This document shows, one piece after another, positions 17,237 through 25,053 of a DNA stretch of 64,000 bases. Within the stretch, counting starts at the first letter, position 1; each line of letters opens with the position of its first letter. Source of the stretch: Fibrobacter sp. (GTDB taxonomy: Bacteria > Fibrobacterota > Fibrobacteria > Fibrobacterales > Fibrobacteraceae); assembly GCA_024398815.1 (NCBI GenBank), contig JAKSIL010000006.1, positions 43,270-107,269 of the forward strand. The letters run 5' to 3'. The translations under genes were made by a program, and so were the position numbers. Below the pieces are notes generated by a model. It was not told where the DNA came from. It saw nothing but the letters and a program-made list of their open reading frames with translations, and did no database searches.

Positions 17237-17437
17237 GGTGAGTTTTGCTCTTGTTCTCCGTCTGAAACTTCGACACTTTCCGCAACGCGAATAAGACATT
17301 GCTCGTAATGTCCCGTGCGCACACGGGCGTATTGTACCCTGGGCGGACTGTATCCGGTAGGGTCGGCGAGTCGTGTTTTGATTTGTAGAATGTCTCGATT
17401 TTAGGCGAGGTGCAGCAGTGCTCCCCGCCTTTTTTTG
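17237..17437 (+). ncRNA. Candidate structured ncRNA, copy 2
   Basis: About 200 nt with the same 5' core as copy 1. The matching hairpin is GACATT-GCTCGT-AATGTC (17295-17312): five of six stem pairs differ from copy 1, yet pairing is kept and the loop retains GCTC. A second hairpin (CCGTG/CACGG) is at 17313-17326. The 3' end is a strong intrinsic terminator: AGGCGAGG (17403-17410) pairs with CCCCGCCT (17423-17430), then T8. The pattern argues for a transcribed plus-strand RNA. Confidence 0.5.
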
Positions 17438-17586
17438 TGCCGCCCGAAACCTGCGCAAAATGCCGTCGCGAAAATCGCTGACAGCGCCGCAGACTAATCC
17501 GTTCGCCGGAACCGCTCAAAAATCGCGCTCGGAACATCGCTCCCGAATGAGGGTGAACTCGTTCACTTTCAACTCGAGGAGCGAGT
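17438..17586. other. Leader region of the methyltransferase operon
   Basis: GC-rich compared with the following genes. No ORF of its own. It ends in the GAGGAG ribosome site (17576-17581) of the methyltransferase gene. No clear promoter was found. Confidence 0.35.
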
Positions 17587-18633
17587 GTGACCGCAAAGAA
17601 GACTATAAAGGTCTTTGAAGGCTTTGCCGGATATGGTGGAGCTTCTTTTGGCTTGAAAAGAGCTAAGGCCGCCTTAAAAAATTTTGATTACAAAGTCATT
17701 GGATATTCTGAGTTTGACAAATTTGCATCAAAACTTTTTGACGCAAATCATAAAGACGAACATGGAAATCCAATAAAAAATTGGGGCGATATAACAAAGA
17801 TTGATCCGAATGAATTGCCTGATTTTGATTTTTTCATGGGTGGTTTTCCTTGTCAACCTTTTTCTTCTGCGGGTATGCAGCTTGGTACGGAAGACCCGTA
17901 TGGTCGAGGAGCAATGCTTGGTCATATCATTCGAATTTGTCGAGTGAAAAAGCCGAAGTATCTGTTGCTTGAAAATGTGAAGGGTTTTACATCTGGGAAG
18001 TTCAAGCCAATTCACGATCAGTTGGTAAAGGATTTGATTGAAATGGGGTATGGTACGACTCCGGAAAACACTTTAGCAAAAGCTGTTTTGAATTCTAAGG
18101 ATTATGGTGTTCCGCAAAACAGAGAACGCTTGTGGATGTTTGCTCGTCTTGGTGGCTTGCCAGAAAATTTCAGCATGATTCCACCTACTATTGAAAGTTC
18201 TTTGAAAATGGGTGATTTTTTAGATTTTTCTCCAGACAAAACACTTTATTTGTCCGATGATCAAATTGCTCATTTAAAGGTGAAACACAATATTGATTCT
18301 TTTGTTGTGAAAACGCCTCTTTGTTTTGACGTGTACAATAAAAAAATTAAGACTGACGGTTACAGTATTACAATTACACAACCGGAACACAATAGTTTAC
18401 GCGTTATTGAGCCGCCTAAAAAAATGGGAAAAAACAAAGGCAAAGAAATTGTTCGCAAAATGTCCGTTCATGAACAATTCCGTTTAATGGGCTTTGACAT
18501 CTCAAGAGATTTAAAACATTGCGAAATCAACTTTGATGGGCAATCCTATTCGCAGCTTTCTAAGAGAGCTGGCAACGGATGGGATGTCAACGTAGTTGGA
18601 ATTCTTTTAACGCATATCTGGGGGCAATTATGA
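17587..18633 (+). CDS. DNA (cytosine-5) methyltransferase
   Basis: Methylates cytosine at C5 in a specific site, protecting host DNA from the restriction proteins encoded downstream. GTG start at 17587 with GAGGAG five bases before. All key motifs are present in order: FEGFAGYGGASFG (SAM binding), GGFPCQPFS with catalytic Cys89, LLLENVKGF, PQNRERLW and the C-terminal QLSKRAGNGWDVNVV. The target-recognition segment lies between about 200 and 290. At 348 residues the length is normal. The stop codon overlaps the start of the next gene (ATGA), so the two are coupled. The gene is notably AT-rich compared with the glycosidase genes, consistent with transfer. Confidence 0.95.
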   Translation: MTAKKTIKVFEGFAGYGGASFGLKRAKAALKNFDYKVIGYSEFDKFASKLFDANHKDEHGNPIKNWGDITKIDPNELPDFDFFMGGFPCQPFSSAGMQLGTEDPYGRGAMLGHIIRICRVKKPKYLLLENVKGFTSGKFKPIHDQLVKDLIEMGYGTTPENTLAKAVLNSKDYGVPQNRERLWMFARLGGLPENFSMIPPTIESSLKMGDFLDFSPDKTLYLSDDQIAHLKVKHNIDSFVVKTPLCFDVYNKKIKTDGYSITITQPEHNSLRVIEPPKKMGKNKGKEIVRKMSVHEQFRLMGFDISRDLKHCEINFDGQSYSQLSKRAGNGWDVNVVGILLTHIWGQL

Positions 18634-20333
18634 GATTAGATCAAGGGTCTCTCATTTTTAATCCGCTTAATGGGGAATGTCCCTCGTGGGAAACTGCTTT
18701 GGGACAGTCTCATGAAGGTAAAGGTGATTTACCTCCGTATCACTTTAAAGCGGAAGGCTATGAAAATCTTCTAAAGGGAGTTTTTTTCAATGCTGTTCCT
18801 TTAAATACTGTTTCATGTATTCTTGGTAAAACAAAAATTGCTGTAGACGCAGATACGTCGTCGCTTTACCCGAAAAATCAAGAAATTCAACTTGCGGGAA
18901 AATTTGATAAAGTTGTTGTGCACTTGGGGGGTGAAGAAAACAGTTTTTCTGATGCTCCTATAACATTATTGCTGACGAAGATTCAGGATCAAGAAAAATT
19001 TCATTACGGCAGACGGTCTATAAAATATTCGCCGCATACATCTGTTGGTGGAGTGAAAAATTCAACGTCTTTTGAACGGATCCAATCAAGATTTAGTATT
19101 CGACTAGCCTGCTATGGAATATTTGTAGAACATTTTGACACTCTTCATATGTATTGTGTTGATGCTGATGAATCCCATGATAAGAATGATTGGAAAGAAC
19201 TCTCTTTACCAGAGACTGAGTGGACGGATTGGGCTGAATGGGAAAAGAATGAACGTGAAAAAAATGGTGATTTATTGGAAAATTCTGAAAATTCAATAAA
19301 ATCAATTGAAAAATATTCTTTTACTCCTTCTCAAGTCATCTACTACGGTGTTCCTGGCAGTGGCAAGAGCAATAAAATCAAGGAATTGCTGAAAGATGTT
19401 CCGGATGAGCGGAAAGAACGTGTCGTGTTCCATCCGGAATACACGAATGCGGATTTTGTAGGCCAGATTCTTCCGGTTGTTCATGATGGCGTTGATTACA
19501 AGTTCACTCCGGGTCCGTTCACGAAAATGGTTGCTAAGGCGTACAAGTCCTTTGCCAGTGAAAATCCGGAACAATTCTACCTTGTGATTGAAGAAATTAA
19601 CCGCGGAAATGCTGCTGCGATTTTTGGCGATGTGTTCCAGTTGCTCGATCGCATCAAACCGGGTGAAACAGATTCATCCCTCGGGAATGGTTCCGTTTAT
19701 ACTGAAGGGTGGAGTCAATACTTTGTTTACAACGAAGACATCGACAGTAAGATTTTGGAACTTGCTGGAGTGTCTGAACTTGAAATGGGTTCTGTCAAAT
19801 TTACGAAGGATTCTGGCATCCGTCTCCCGCCGAATCTTTCCATTCTCGCTACGATGAATACGAGCGACCAGAACGTCTTCACGCTCGACAACGCATTCCA
19901 GCGTCGCTTTGATATGGAACTTGTTCGCAATGAATTCGAAAAAGGCGATGTCGATGGTTTCAAAGATGCCTCCGTCAAGGCTCAGCATAATGCTCTCATC
20001 GAAGGTACGGATTGCACTTGGGGCGACTTCTGGGAAAAGATGAACGGAAAAATCGTTTCTCTCAACCGAGGCCTCGCAAGTACCGAGGATAAACGACTCG
20101 GTCCGTGGTTCGTCTGCAGCATCGCTGGCGGTTCGGACGACGCCCCTCGCATAATTCCTGCAAAGGTTTTCGCTGAAAAGGTTCTCAAGTACCTTTGGGA
20201 TGACGCGTTCAAGTTCAAGCGTCCGCAGGTTTTTGCCGATGGTCTTTCGAGCCTTGAACAGGTCGTGAAAAAATTCGAGGAAGCGTCGGGTGGCAATTTG
20301 GAAAAATTGAAGGCCATTTTCAAGGAATATTAG
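18630..20333 (+). CDS. McrB-like AAA+ restriction subunit (LlaJI R1-like)
   Basis: A nucleotide-driven motor subunit of a McrBC/LlaJI-type restriction enzyme. Start at 18630 overlaps the methyltransferase stop by four bases. The N-terminal 220 residues are a variable domain, presumably DNA recognition; I recognise no family in it. The AAA+ core follows: Walker A GVPGSGKS (about residue 240), Walker B LVIEEINRGN (about 317, the McrB signature) and the sensor/arginine-finger stretch MNTSDQNVFTLDNAFQRRF. Composition changes near 19330: the first half is AT-rich, the AAA+ half has the GC-richer codon use of the resident genes. Its last 34 codons recur as a fragment at 21609-21710. The nuclease partner is likely the gene at 23736. 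Confidence 0.88.
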   Translation: MRLDQGSLIFNPLNGECPSWETALGQSHEGKGDLPPYHFKAEGYENLLKGVFFNAVPLNTVSCILGKTKIAVDADTSSLYPKNQEIQLAGKFDKVVVHLGGEENSFSDAPITLLLTKIQDQEKFHYGRRSIKYSPHTSVGGVKNSTSFERIQSRFSIRLACYGIFVEHFDTLHMYCVDADESHDKNDWKELSLPETEWTDWAEWEKNEREKNGDLLENSENSIKSIEKYSFTPSQVIYYGVPGSGKSNKIKELLKDVPDERKERVVFHPEYTNADFVGQILPVVHDGVDYKFTPGPFTKMVAKAYKSFASENPEQFYLVIEEINRGNAAAIFGDVFQLLDRIKPGETDSSLGNGSVYTEGWSQYFVYNEDIDSKILELAGVSELEMGSVKFTKDSGIRLPPNLSILATMNTSDQNVFTLDNAFQRRFDMELVRNEFEKGDVDGFKDASVKAQHNALIEGTDCTWGDFWEKMNGKIVSLNRGLASTEDKRLGPWFVCSIAGGSDDAPRIIPAKVFAEKVLKYLWDDAFKFKRPQVFADGLSSLEQVVKKFEEASGGNLEKLKAIFKEY

Positions 20334-20398
20334 TCCTTCGAAGAGGCTTCTTGACGATTGTGACTAGGAATTCCAAGTGAATTGGAAAAGGCTTGTTA

Positions 20399-20434
20399 AA
20401 AACGGGACTATCCCAAAAGGAATCGCCCCGTTTT
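20399..20434. terminator. Bidirectional intrinsic terminator
   Basis: AAAACGGG pairs with CCCCGTTTT around a loop that can itself pair (TCC/GGA). It sits between the McrB-like gene and the convergent PDDEXK gene. Confidence 0.75.
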
Positions 20435-20438
20435 CATT

Positions 20439-21416
20439 TTACGCATCTTTCAAAGCAAGGACTTCTGCTTCTGTAAGTTTAGAAGCTTGTGCAATTTCTG
20501 CAACAGAAAGTTTCCCAAGATCAAGCATTGCCTTCGCGATGACGTATTTGGCTTCTTGAAATCCTTCTGCCACGCCTTCTTTCCGACCTTCTTCCCGGCC
20601 TTCTCTTTTCCCTTGCAGGTAGGAGCCCTGCTTTTCGTAAAGCATGTCTGTCATGTTGTCTACCTCAAGAAGTAAAAGTTCATCGGTGTACCCTTTAAAA
20701 TTTACATCTTTTGCGAAGTCTTTGTCAAGAAGTCTCTGTGCTTTTTCTTCGTCGATGGTTTTATCTTCCAAGACGTCGCGGAAAAGGCGCAGCATTTCCG
20801 CCCGCGGGGACATTTCGCGCGTTTCGTAGCGTTTCTCCTCTTGCAAGCGATCTTCTATGCGGAAGAATTTCGTCATCTCTACGAGGAAAACATTAAGTTT
20901 CTTGAATGTGTATTTGCGGTTCCGCATGAACTGGTACTGATGAAAATACGTGTCCGGCTCCAGCGGGAACTGGTCATCTACCAATAACGAAAGGACGTAG
21001 ATATGCGGCAAGTCGTAGCTCTGCGACTTTTTCACCTGGTTGTTCACGATGCGGGACGTGTAGTAAACGAGCCTGTCCACAAAGAGTTCGTTGTAATTCT
21101 GCTGCACTTCGATGAGTACAGGTTCCTTCGCCTGATTGTAGCCGTAGATGTCGAAAATCGCTGTCTTGTTGTCGAGAATGCCAGGCTGCTCCTGCACGCC
21201 CAGCGTAAATTCGGTTATCGCGTTTTTCCCCGTGAGCCCGAGCATCGCGTTCAGGAACTTGATAGTGCGTTCGGGCTTGCCTTCGTTCGCCATCAGCATC
21301 TTGAAGATGCCGTCGCTGAACGGATAGACGTTCCGATAGATTTCCCTGTATTTGGGAAGGTTCTCGGGATGTTCCTTGAGGTCGCGGGCCATAGCCCAGA
21401 ACTGACTCTTATTCAT
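20439..21416 (-). CDS. Rpn family / PD-(D/E)XK nuclease-transposase protein
   Basis: A protein of 325 residues of the Rpn/PDDEXK_2 'transposase' family, whose members promote RecA-independent recombination and are common in multiple copies. The N-terminal YPFSDGIFKMLM motif and the core IFDIYGYN ... PVLIEVQQNYNELFVDR (Asp, then Glu-x-Gln) are the nuclease signature. The C-terminus has the usual charged GKREGREEGRKEG stretch and a short helix-turn-helix-like tail (KLSVAEIAQASKLTEAEV). AAGGAG precedes the ATG. It lies in reverse orientation between the McrB-like gene and a duplicated piece of that gene's 3' end, so it may have inserted there. Confidence 0.88.
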   Translation of the reverse strand: MNKSQFWAMARDLKEHPENLPKYREIYRNVYPFSDGIFKMLMANEGKPERTIKFLNAMLGLTGKNAITEFTLGVQEQPGILDNKTAIFDIYGYNQAKEPVLIEVQQNYNELFVDRLVYYTSRIVNNQVKKSQSYDLPHIYVLSLLVDDQFPLEPDTYFHQYQFMRNRKYTFKKLNVFLVEMTKFFRIEDRLQEEKRYETREMSPRAEMLRLFRDVLEDKTIDEEKAQRLLDKDFAKDVNFKGYTDELLLLEVDNMTDMLYEKQGSYLQGKREGREEGRKEGVAEGFQEAKYVIAKAMLDLGKLSVAEIAQASKLTEAEVLALKDA

Positions 21417-21599
21417 CGTTACTCCTTTCCGGCGGACAAGCTAAAACAGCCGGACATTGATTGTTCGTAAATACAAAAACGGTGTTCAAAAGTTCACTAT
21501 AAATCTATAAACGAATTTTCGAAATGTCAAGAGGTTTGTACAAAAAAATGAGGCATCGGTTTCCCGCTGAATCGGAACTTTCTTGCTACGATACATTCT

Positions 21600-21710
21600 G
21601 CAAAGATTTTTGCAGATGGTCTTACGAGCCTTGAACAGGTCGTGAAAAAATTCGAGGAAGCGCCGGGTGGCAATTTGGAAAAGCTGAAGGCCATTTTCAA
21701 GGAATTCTAA
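21600..21710 (+). pseudogene. Remnant of a second McrB-like gene (3' end only)
   Basis: 36 codons ending in TAA, translating to AKIFADGLTSLEQVVKK plus a tail that ends KLKAIFKEF. Against the end of the McrB-like gene (20232-20333), 102 aligned bases differ at about eight positions by my count. No start codon or upstream domain remains. Most differences are synonymous or conservative, so it derives from a diverged homologue rather than a fresh copy. Confidence 0.8.
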
Positions 21711-21814
21711 AATTTTTGAAAGCCTCTTGACTGCGGTGCAACTTTTATCTAAATTTAGTGCACAAATGTGTAGAAAAATTTAAGAACATTGAGTACATTA
21801 AGATGTTAAAAGTG

Positions 21815-21843
21815 TTGCGTTTTTATATTGTTTTGACTATATT
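21815..21843 (+). promoter_or_regulatory. Promoter of the RelB-like gene
   Basis: TTGCGT (21815-21820), a 17-bp spacer, then TATATT (21838-21843). A leader of about 20 nt with a GAGG ribosome site follows. Confidence 0.6.
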
Positions 21844-21871
21844 TTAATATGAATTTAACGTTGAGGTCAAT

Positions 21872-22207
21872 ATGGCAATGTCTGTTCTGCAAATCCGTCT
21901 GGAAGAAGACTTGAAAAACGAGGTATCCGCTTTATTCGATAGGCTGGGAATGGATATTCCCACCGCTGTGCGCATCTTTTTCAAGCGCGCGGTTGCCGAA
22001 CGAGGCCTTCCGTTTGAGGTAAGGGAGGCTTCTTCGCTGGTTGCGGACAAAGATGCGAAAGAGTTTCTCGCTGCTTTGCAAAGCCTTAATGAACAGGCTG
22101 TGAAAAACGGTGTTGCCGGAATGTCCGAAGAAGAAATTGAGGCAGAAATCAAGGCCGCTCGTGCGGAAAGGCGTGCACGAAAGGCGCGACTGTTGAAAGA
22201 TGCCTAA
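21872..22207 (+). CDS. RelB/DinJ-family antitoxin
   Basis: A 111-residue protein whose N-terminal ribbon-helix-helix (VLQIRLEEDLKNEVSALFDRLG, split as VLQIRLEEDL and KNEVSALFDRLG, then MDIPTAVRIFFKRAV) is typical of RelB/DinJ antitoxins, which repress their own operon and neutralise a RelE/YafQ toxin. The C-terminus is charged and helical (EEIEAEIKAARAERRARKARL), as expected for a toxin-binding tail, though longer than in DinJ. A toxin gene would be expected to start at the overlapping ATG, but only a 17-codon remnant is present. Confidence 0.82.
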   Translation: MAMSVLQIRLEEDLKNEVSALFDRLGMDIPTAVRIFFKRAVAERGLPFEVREASSLVADKDAKEFLAALQSLNEQAVKNGVAGMSEEEIEAEIKAARAERRARKARLLKDA

Positions 22208-22253
22208 ATTCAAAGTGATTGCCAAATCGCATAATTATCACGATATTTGGTAA
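22200..22253 (+). pseudogene. Toxin gene remnant overlapping the antitoxin stop
   Basis: An ATG at 22200 overlaps the antitoxin stop by eight bases, as in intact toxin-antitoxin pairs, but the frame closes after 17 codons (MPKFKVIAKSHNYHDIW). The stop lies in the left arm of an inverted repeat. It is probably the 5' stub of a lost toxin gene; a genuine micropeptide is a less likely alternative. Confidence 0.45.
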
Positions 22254-22280
22254 AATATCTATAAAAATGTTTTACCAAAT
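22244..22280. repeat. Perfect 11-bp inverted repeat before the ATPase gene
   Basis: ATTTGGTAAAA (22244-22254) and TTTTACCAAAT (22270-22280), spaced by 15 bp. The right arm covers the probable -35 element of the ATPase gene, so it could be an operator. It could instead mark an element boundary. Confidence 0.7.
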
Positions 22281-22300
22281 CTCAAATTTTTGTATATATT
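22272..22300 (+). promoter_or_regulatory. Promoter of the AAA ATPase gene, likely leaderless
   Basis: TTACCA (22272-22277), a 17-bp spacer, then TATATT (22295-22300) preceded by TG at 22291-22292. The ATG is only 6 nt further on and there is no ribosome site, so transcription would start at or next to the ATG. Confidence 0.5.
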
Positions 22301-22306
22301 TGGCGT

Positions 22307-23722
22307 ATGACTCAAATTGAACTTGTCGGAAGAGAATCGGAAATCAGCACTTTGAACGCCTGTGCAAAATCTGCGCGGTCGGAATTTGCGGTTGTTTATG
22401 GTCGCCGTAGAATCGGGAAGACCTTTCTTGTAAATCAAACCTTCAAGGGAAAGTTTGATTTCTGCTACGTCGGCGGGCATCATCTGAACGAACGTGAGCA
22501 ACTCAAAAATTTTAGCGAAGCTCTAAAGTCGTATAGCAAAGCCTTGTTTGCTCCTACGTTGGAAGATTGGTTTGATGCGTTCCGGCAGTTGCAGGTTTAT
22601 TTGGAGTCTTTGAATAAGTCCAAAAAGAAAATCATCTTTATTGATGAAATGCCCTGGATTGACACTCCGTATTCTGGTTTTGTGAAAGCCCTGGAAAATT
22701 TTTGGAACGGGTGGGCCGCTTTGCGAAACGACATTTTCCTTGTCGCGAGTGGTTCCGCAACATCATGGATGGCTGAAAAACTTTTTGAAAATCAGGGCGG
22801 GTTGTATAACAGGATTACTGCGCAAATATACCTGCGTCCGTTCACTCTGCACGAAGTCGAACTTTATTTAAAATCAAAAAATTGTCCTTGGGATAGATTC
22901 CAAATTGCCCAGGCGTATATGATTTTTGGCGGCGTTCCCTTTTATTACAGCCTCGTCAATCCGAAATTGAGCTTGGCGCAGAATGTTGATGAATTGTTTT
23001 TTGCAAAGAATGGTCGCCTTCGCAGGGAATTTGATGAATTGTACAACGTCCTTTTTTCGCAAGGGGACAAGTATATCGCTGTTGCGAAGCTTTTAGCTGG
23101 CAAGCCTCAGGGTCTCTGCCGAGATGAAATTATCAAAGGCATAGGGATCCAGGGTGGGGCCATAACCAAGATGCTTGCTAATCTGGAACATTCCGACTTT
23201 ATTCAATCCTATGCGTCATTTGGCAACAAGAAAAAAGGGACTATATATAAATTAACGGATTTCTTTTCGTTGTTTTATTTCAAGTTTTTGGAAAATAATC
23301 GTAGCGGAGATGTTCGTTTTTGGTCGAATAGTTTAAACACGCCGGCGATAAATTCTTGGCAGGGAATATCCTTTGAAAGGCTGTGTTTACTGCATACAGA
23401 ACAAATTAAGAAAAAACTGGGTATTACGGGAATCCGCACCGAAATGAGTGCGTGGAAAAACAAGACTTCGCAGATAGACTTGATTATTGACAGAGCGGAC
23501 AGGATTATTAACCTTTTTGAAATCAAATTCAGCATCAACAAGTATTCAATTGCAGCGAAGTATGCAGAGAAGTTAAGAAATCGTATTTCAGAATTTCAAT
23601 CGTCATCTAAAACGCGCAAAGGCATTTTGCACACGTTCATTACCACATTTGGAGTCCTTAACGCAGAAGGCTCTAGCCTTGTGAATAGCGAAATTGTGCT
23701 TGATGATTTATTTGAAAAGTAG
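22307..23722 (+). CDS. AAA ATPase with C-terminal nuclease-like domain (archaeal-ATPase/DUF234 type)
   Basis: A 471-residue P-loop protein of the family found in many Bacteroidetes and archaea. The N-terminus LVGRESEISTL and Walker A YGRRRIGKTF are typical, and Walker B is IIFIDEMPW. A winged-helix segment (GLCRDEIIKGIGIQGGAITKML) follows near 265-300. The C-terminal part resembles DUF234, with a PD-(D/E)XK-like pattern: QIDLIIDRADRI, then LFEIKFS. The exact function of the family is unclear; a role in mobile-element or defence biology is often suspected. It sits 13 bp upstream of the LlaJI-like subunit gene, so the two are probably co-transcribed. Confidence 0.85.
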   Translation: MTQIELVGRESEISTLNACAKSARSEFAVVYGRRRIGKTFLVNQTFKGKFDFCYVGGHHLNEREQLKNFSEALKSYSKALFAPTLEDWFDAFRQLQVYLESLNKSKKKIIFIDEMPWIDTPYSGFVKALENFWNGWAALRNDIFLVASGSATSWMAEKLFENQGGLYNRITAQIYLRPFTLHEVELYLKSKNCPWDRFQIAQAYMIFGGVPFYYSLVNPKLSLAQNVDELFFAKNGRLRREFDELYNVLFSQGDKYIAVAKLLAGKPQGLCRDEIIKGIGIQGGAITKMLANLEHSDFIQSYASFGNKKKGTIYKLTDFFSLFYFKFLENNRSGDVRFWSNSLNTPAINSWQGISFERLCLLHTEQIKKKLGITGIRTEMSAWKNKTSQIDLIIDRADRIINLFEIKFSINKYSIAAKYAEKLRNRISEFQSSSKTRKGILHTFITTFGVLNAEGSSLVNSEIVLDDLFEK

Positions 23723-23735
23723 GGACCGTTGAAAG

Positions 23736-25046
23736 ATGCATAAACCACTTCATGACATCTGTTCTTGCGTGGGCAAGCTCAATGGAAATGAGTTTGTCGG
23801 TATCCGTTGTGATGGGAATCCGGATGGCTGCGGTCTCGCGATTACGTTTCCGTTAGGTTATTTTGCAAATGACGGGGCGTTGCGTGACTTGCACGAAGAG
23901 GAACTTCGCGAATGCGTCGTGAATCTTTTCGATGTGCTTTCGGACCCGCGGCTGACCGGTTTGCGCGATTCTTCCTTGGATTCGCTCGATGCGCAAAATC
24001 CCGAAGAATGCTCGTTTCCGATGCAGGCGTATTTGCAAATCTTGCGCGATTTTATGGACCGGGGTTATTACTGCGAACGTGAAATTCAGTACAAGCAGGG
24101 CGCAAACGGAAAAATCAACTGGGACCGTACCATCAAGCAGACGCGTCCGGTTTTGTGCGATGAAAATGTCGTTTACCTCAACCCGATTGCGCGCAAGCTG
24201 AACCTCAACGAAGATGAACTGATTACGCTCATCCATAAGTTCTGTGTCCACGAGGCCGCCTCGAAAGTCGGGTTCATTTTCGGGATAGAGCCAGATGGTG
24301 AAAACCCGCTGGACTTTGATGCAGAAATGTTCCGCGGGACGCTTTTGCAGAAGCTCTCGCGAACGTTCAACGATCGCGATTCCATGCTTTTCCGCAATAT
24401 GCTTTCGATGGTGGAATTCCTTGAAAAGGGACTTGCCGAAGATTTTTCCACGCCGAAGGACTTCTACTTTGGCGTCGACAATTTCGAAGGTGTCTGGGAG
24501 AAAATGGTGGATGGAATTTTCGGAAACCTTCTTGATGGCGAGACGAAAGAATCCTTCAATCCGCATTGCTCGTGGTCGCTCCCCGGTGAAGAATCTCCAT
24601 ACAATACGATGCGCCCGGATACAATTATGCGGAGCGTTTCCGAGACTGGCGAAAACGAGGTCTTTGTTGTCGATGCGAAATACTACAAGTACGGGGTGAC
24701 GCGCAACAAGCGTGACTTGCCGACTTCCGATTCCATTTGCAAGCAAATCGCCTATGCGGAATATGTCGAAGTCAACAAACATGTTGATGGTTGCCATATT
24801 TACAATGTTTTCGTGATGCCGTACTGCGAAAAATCGTGGCCCGCTCCGGACGATACCGCGGAATCGTTTGGAATGCGTTTTGCTGGTTCCGCTACATGCG
24901 ACTGGAAAAATTCCGATAATGCAAACGCGAAGCCTTACTACCGCATCGCGGGCATCATGCTGGATGTGAAATCCGTGATGCGCAGTTATGGGAAGAACGC
25001 CTCCGCCCAAAAGGAATTGGCGCGGCTCGTCAAAGGCTGCGTTTGA
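23736..25046 (+). CDS. LlaJI-family restriction endonuclease subunit (R2-like)
   Basis: Likely the nuclease subunit of an LlaJI-type restriction system, in which a McrB-like R1 works with an R2 of this family. The 436-residue protein has an N-terminal all-beta region (GNEFVGIRCDGNPDGCGLAI), a middle helical part, and a PD-(D/E)XK-like core in the last third: RPDTIMRS, then VFVVDAKYYKYG. The closing segment YYRIAGIMLDVKSVMRSY is also of the family type as I remember it. A plain McrC assignment is the alternative. Its expected partner R1 (18630) and methyltransferase (17587) lie 3.4 kb upstream with four unrelated pieces between. No ribosome site stronger than AGGG (23722-23725) is visible. Confidence 0.75.
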   Translation: MHKPLHDICSCVGKLNGNEFVGIRCDGNPDGCGLAITFPLGYFANDGALRDLHEEELRECVVNLFDVLSDPRLTGLRDSSLDSLDAQNPEECSFPMQAYLQILRDFMDRGYYCEREIQYKQGANGKINWDRTIKQTRPVLCDENVVYLNPIARKLNLNEDELITLIHKFCVHEAASKVGFIFGIEPDGENPLDFDAEMFRGTLLQKLSRTFNDRDSMLFRNMLSMVEFLEKGLAEDFSTPKDFYFGVDNFEGVWEKMVDGIFGNLLDGETKESFNPHCSWSLPGEESPYNTMRPDTIMRSVSETGENEVFVVDAKYYKYGVTRNKRDLPTSDSICKQIAYAEYVEVNKHVDGCHIYNVFVMPYCEKSWPAPDDTAESFGMRFAGSATCDWKNSDNANAKPYYRIAGIMLDVKSVMRSYGKNASAQKELARLVKGCV

Positions 25047-25053
25047 CGGGGAA

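Noticed and set aside
16913..17458. Two small minus-strand ORFs sharing CRSFRxRTRAK
   Set aside because: Conservation is limited to the stretch matching the RNA 5' core and the rest of the two frames is unrelated; stem covariation fits RNA better.
20439..21710. Rpn gene plus flanking R1 tails as a classic transposon with target-site duplication
   Set aside because: The 102-bp copies differ at about eight positions and are far longer than a target duplication; no terminal inverted repeats were seen.
23736..25046. Annotation as McrC
   Set aside because: The N-terminal region and the VFVVDAKYY context fit the LlaJI R2 type better in my reading; McrC remains a possible alternative.
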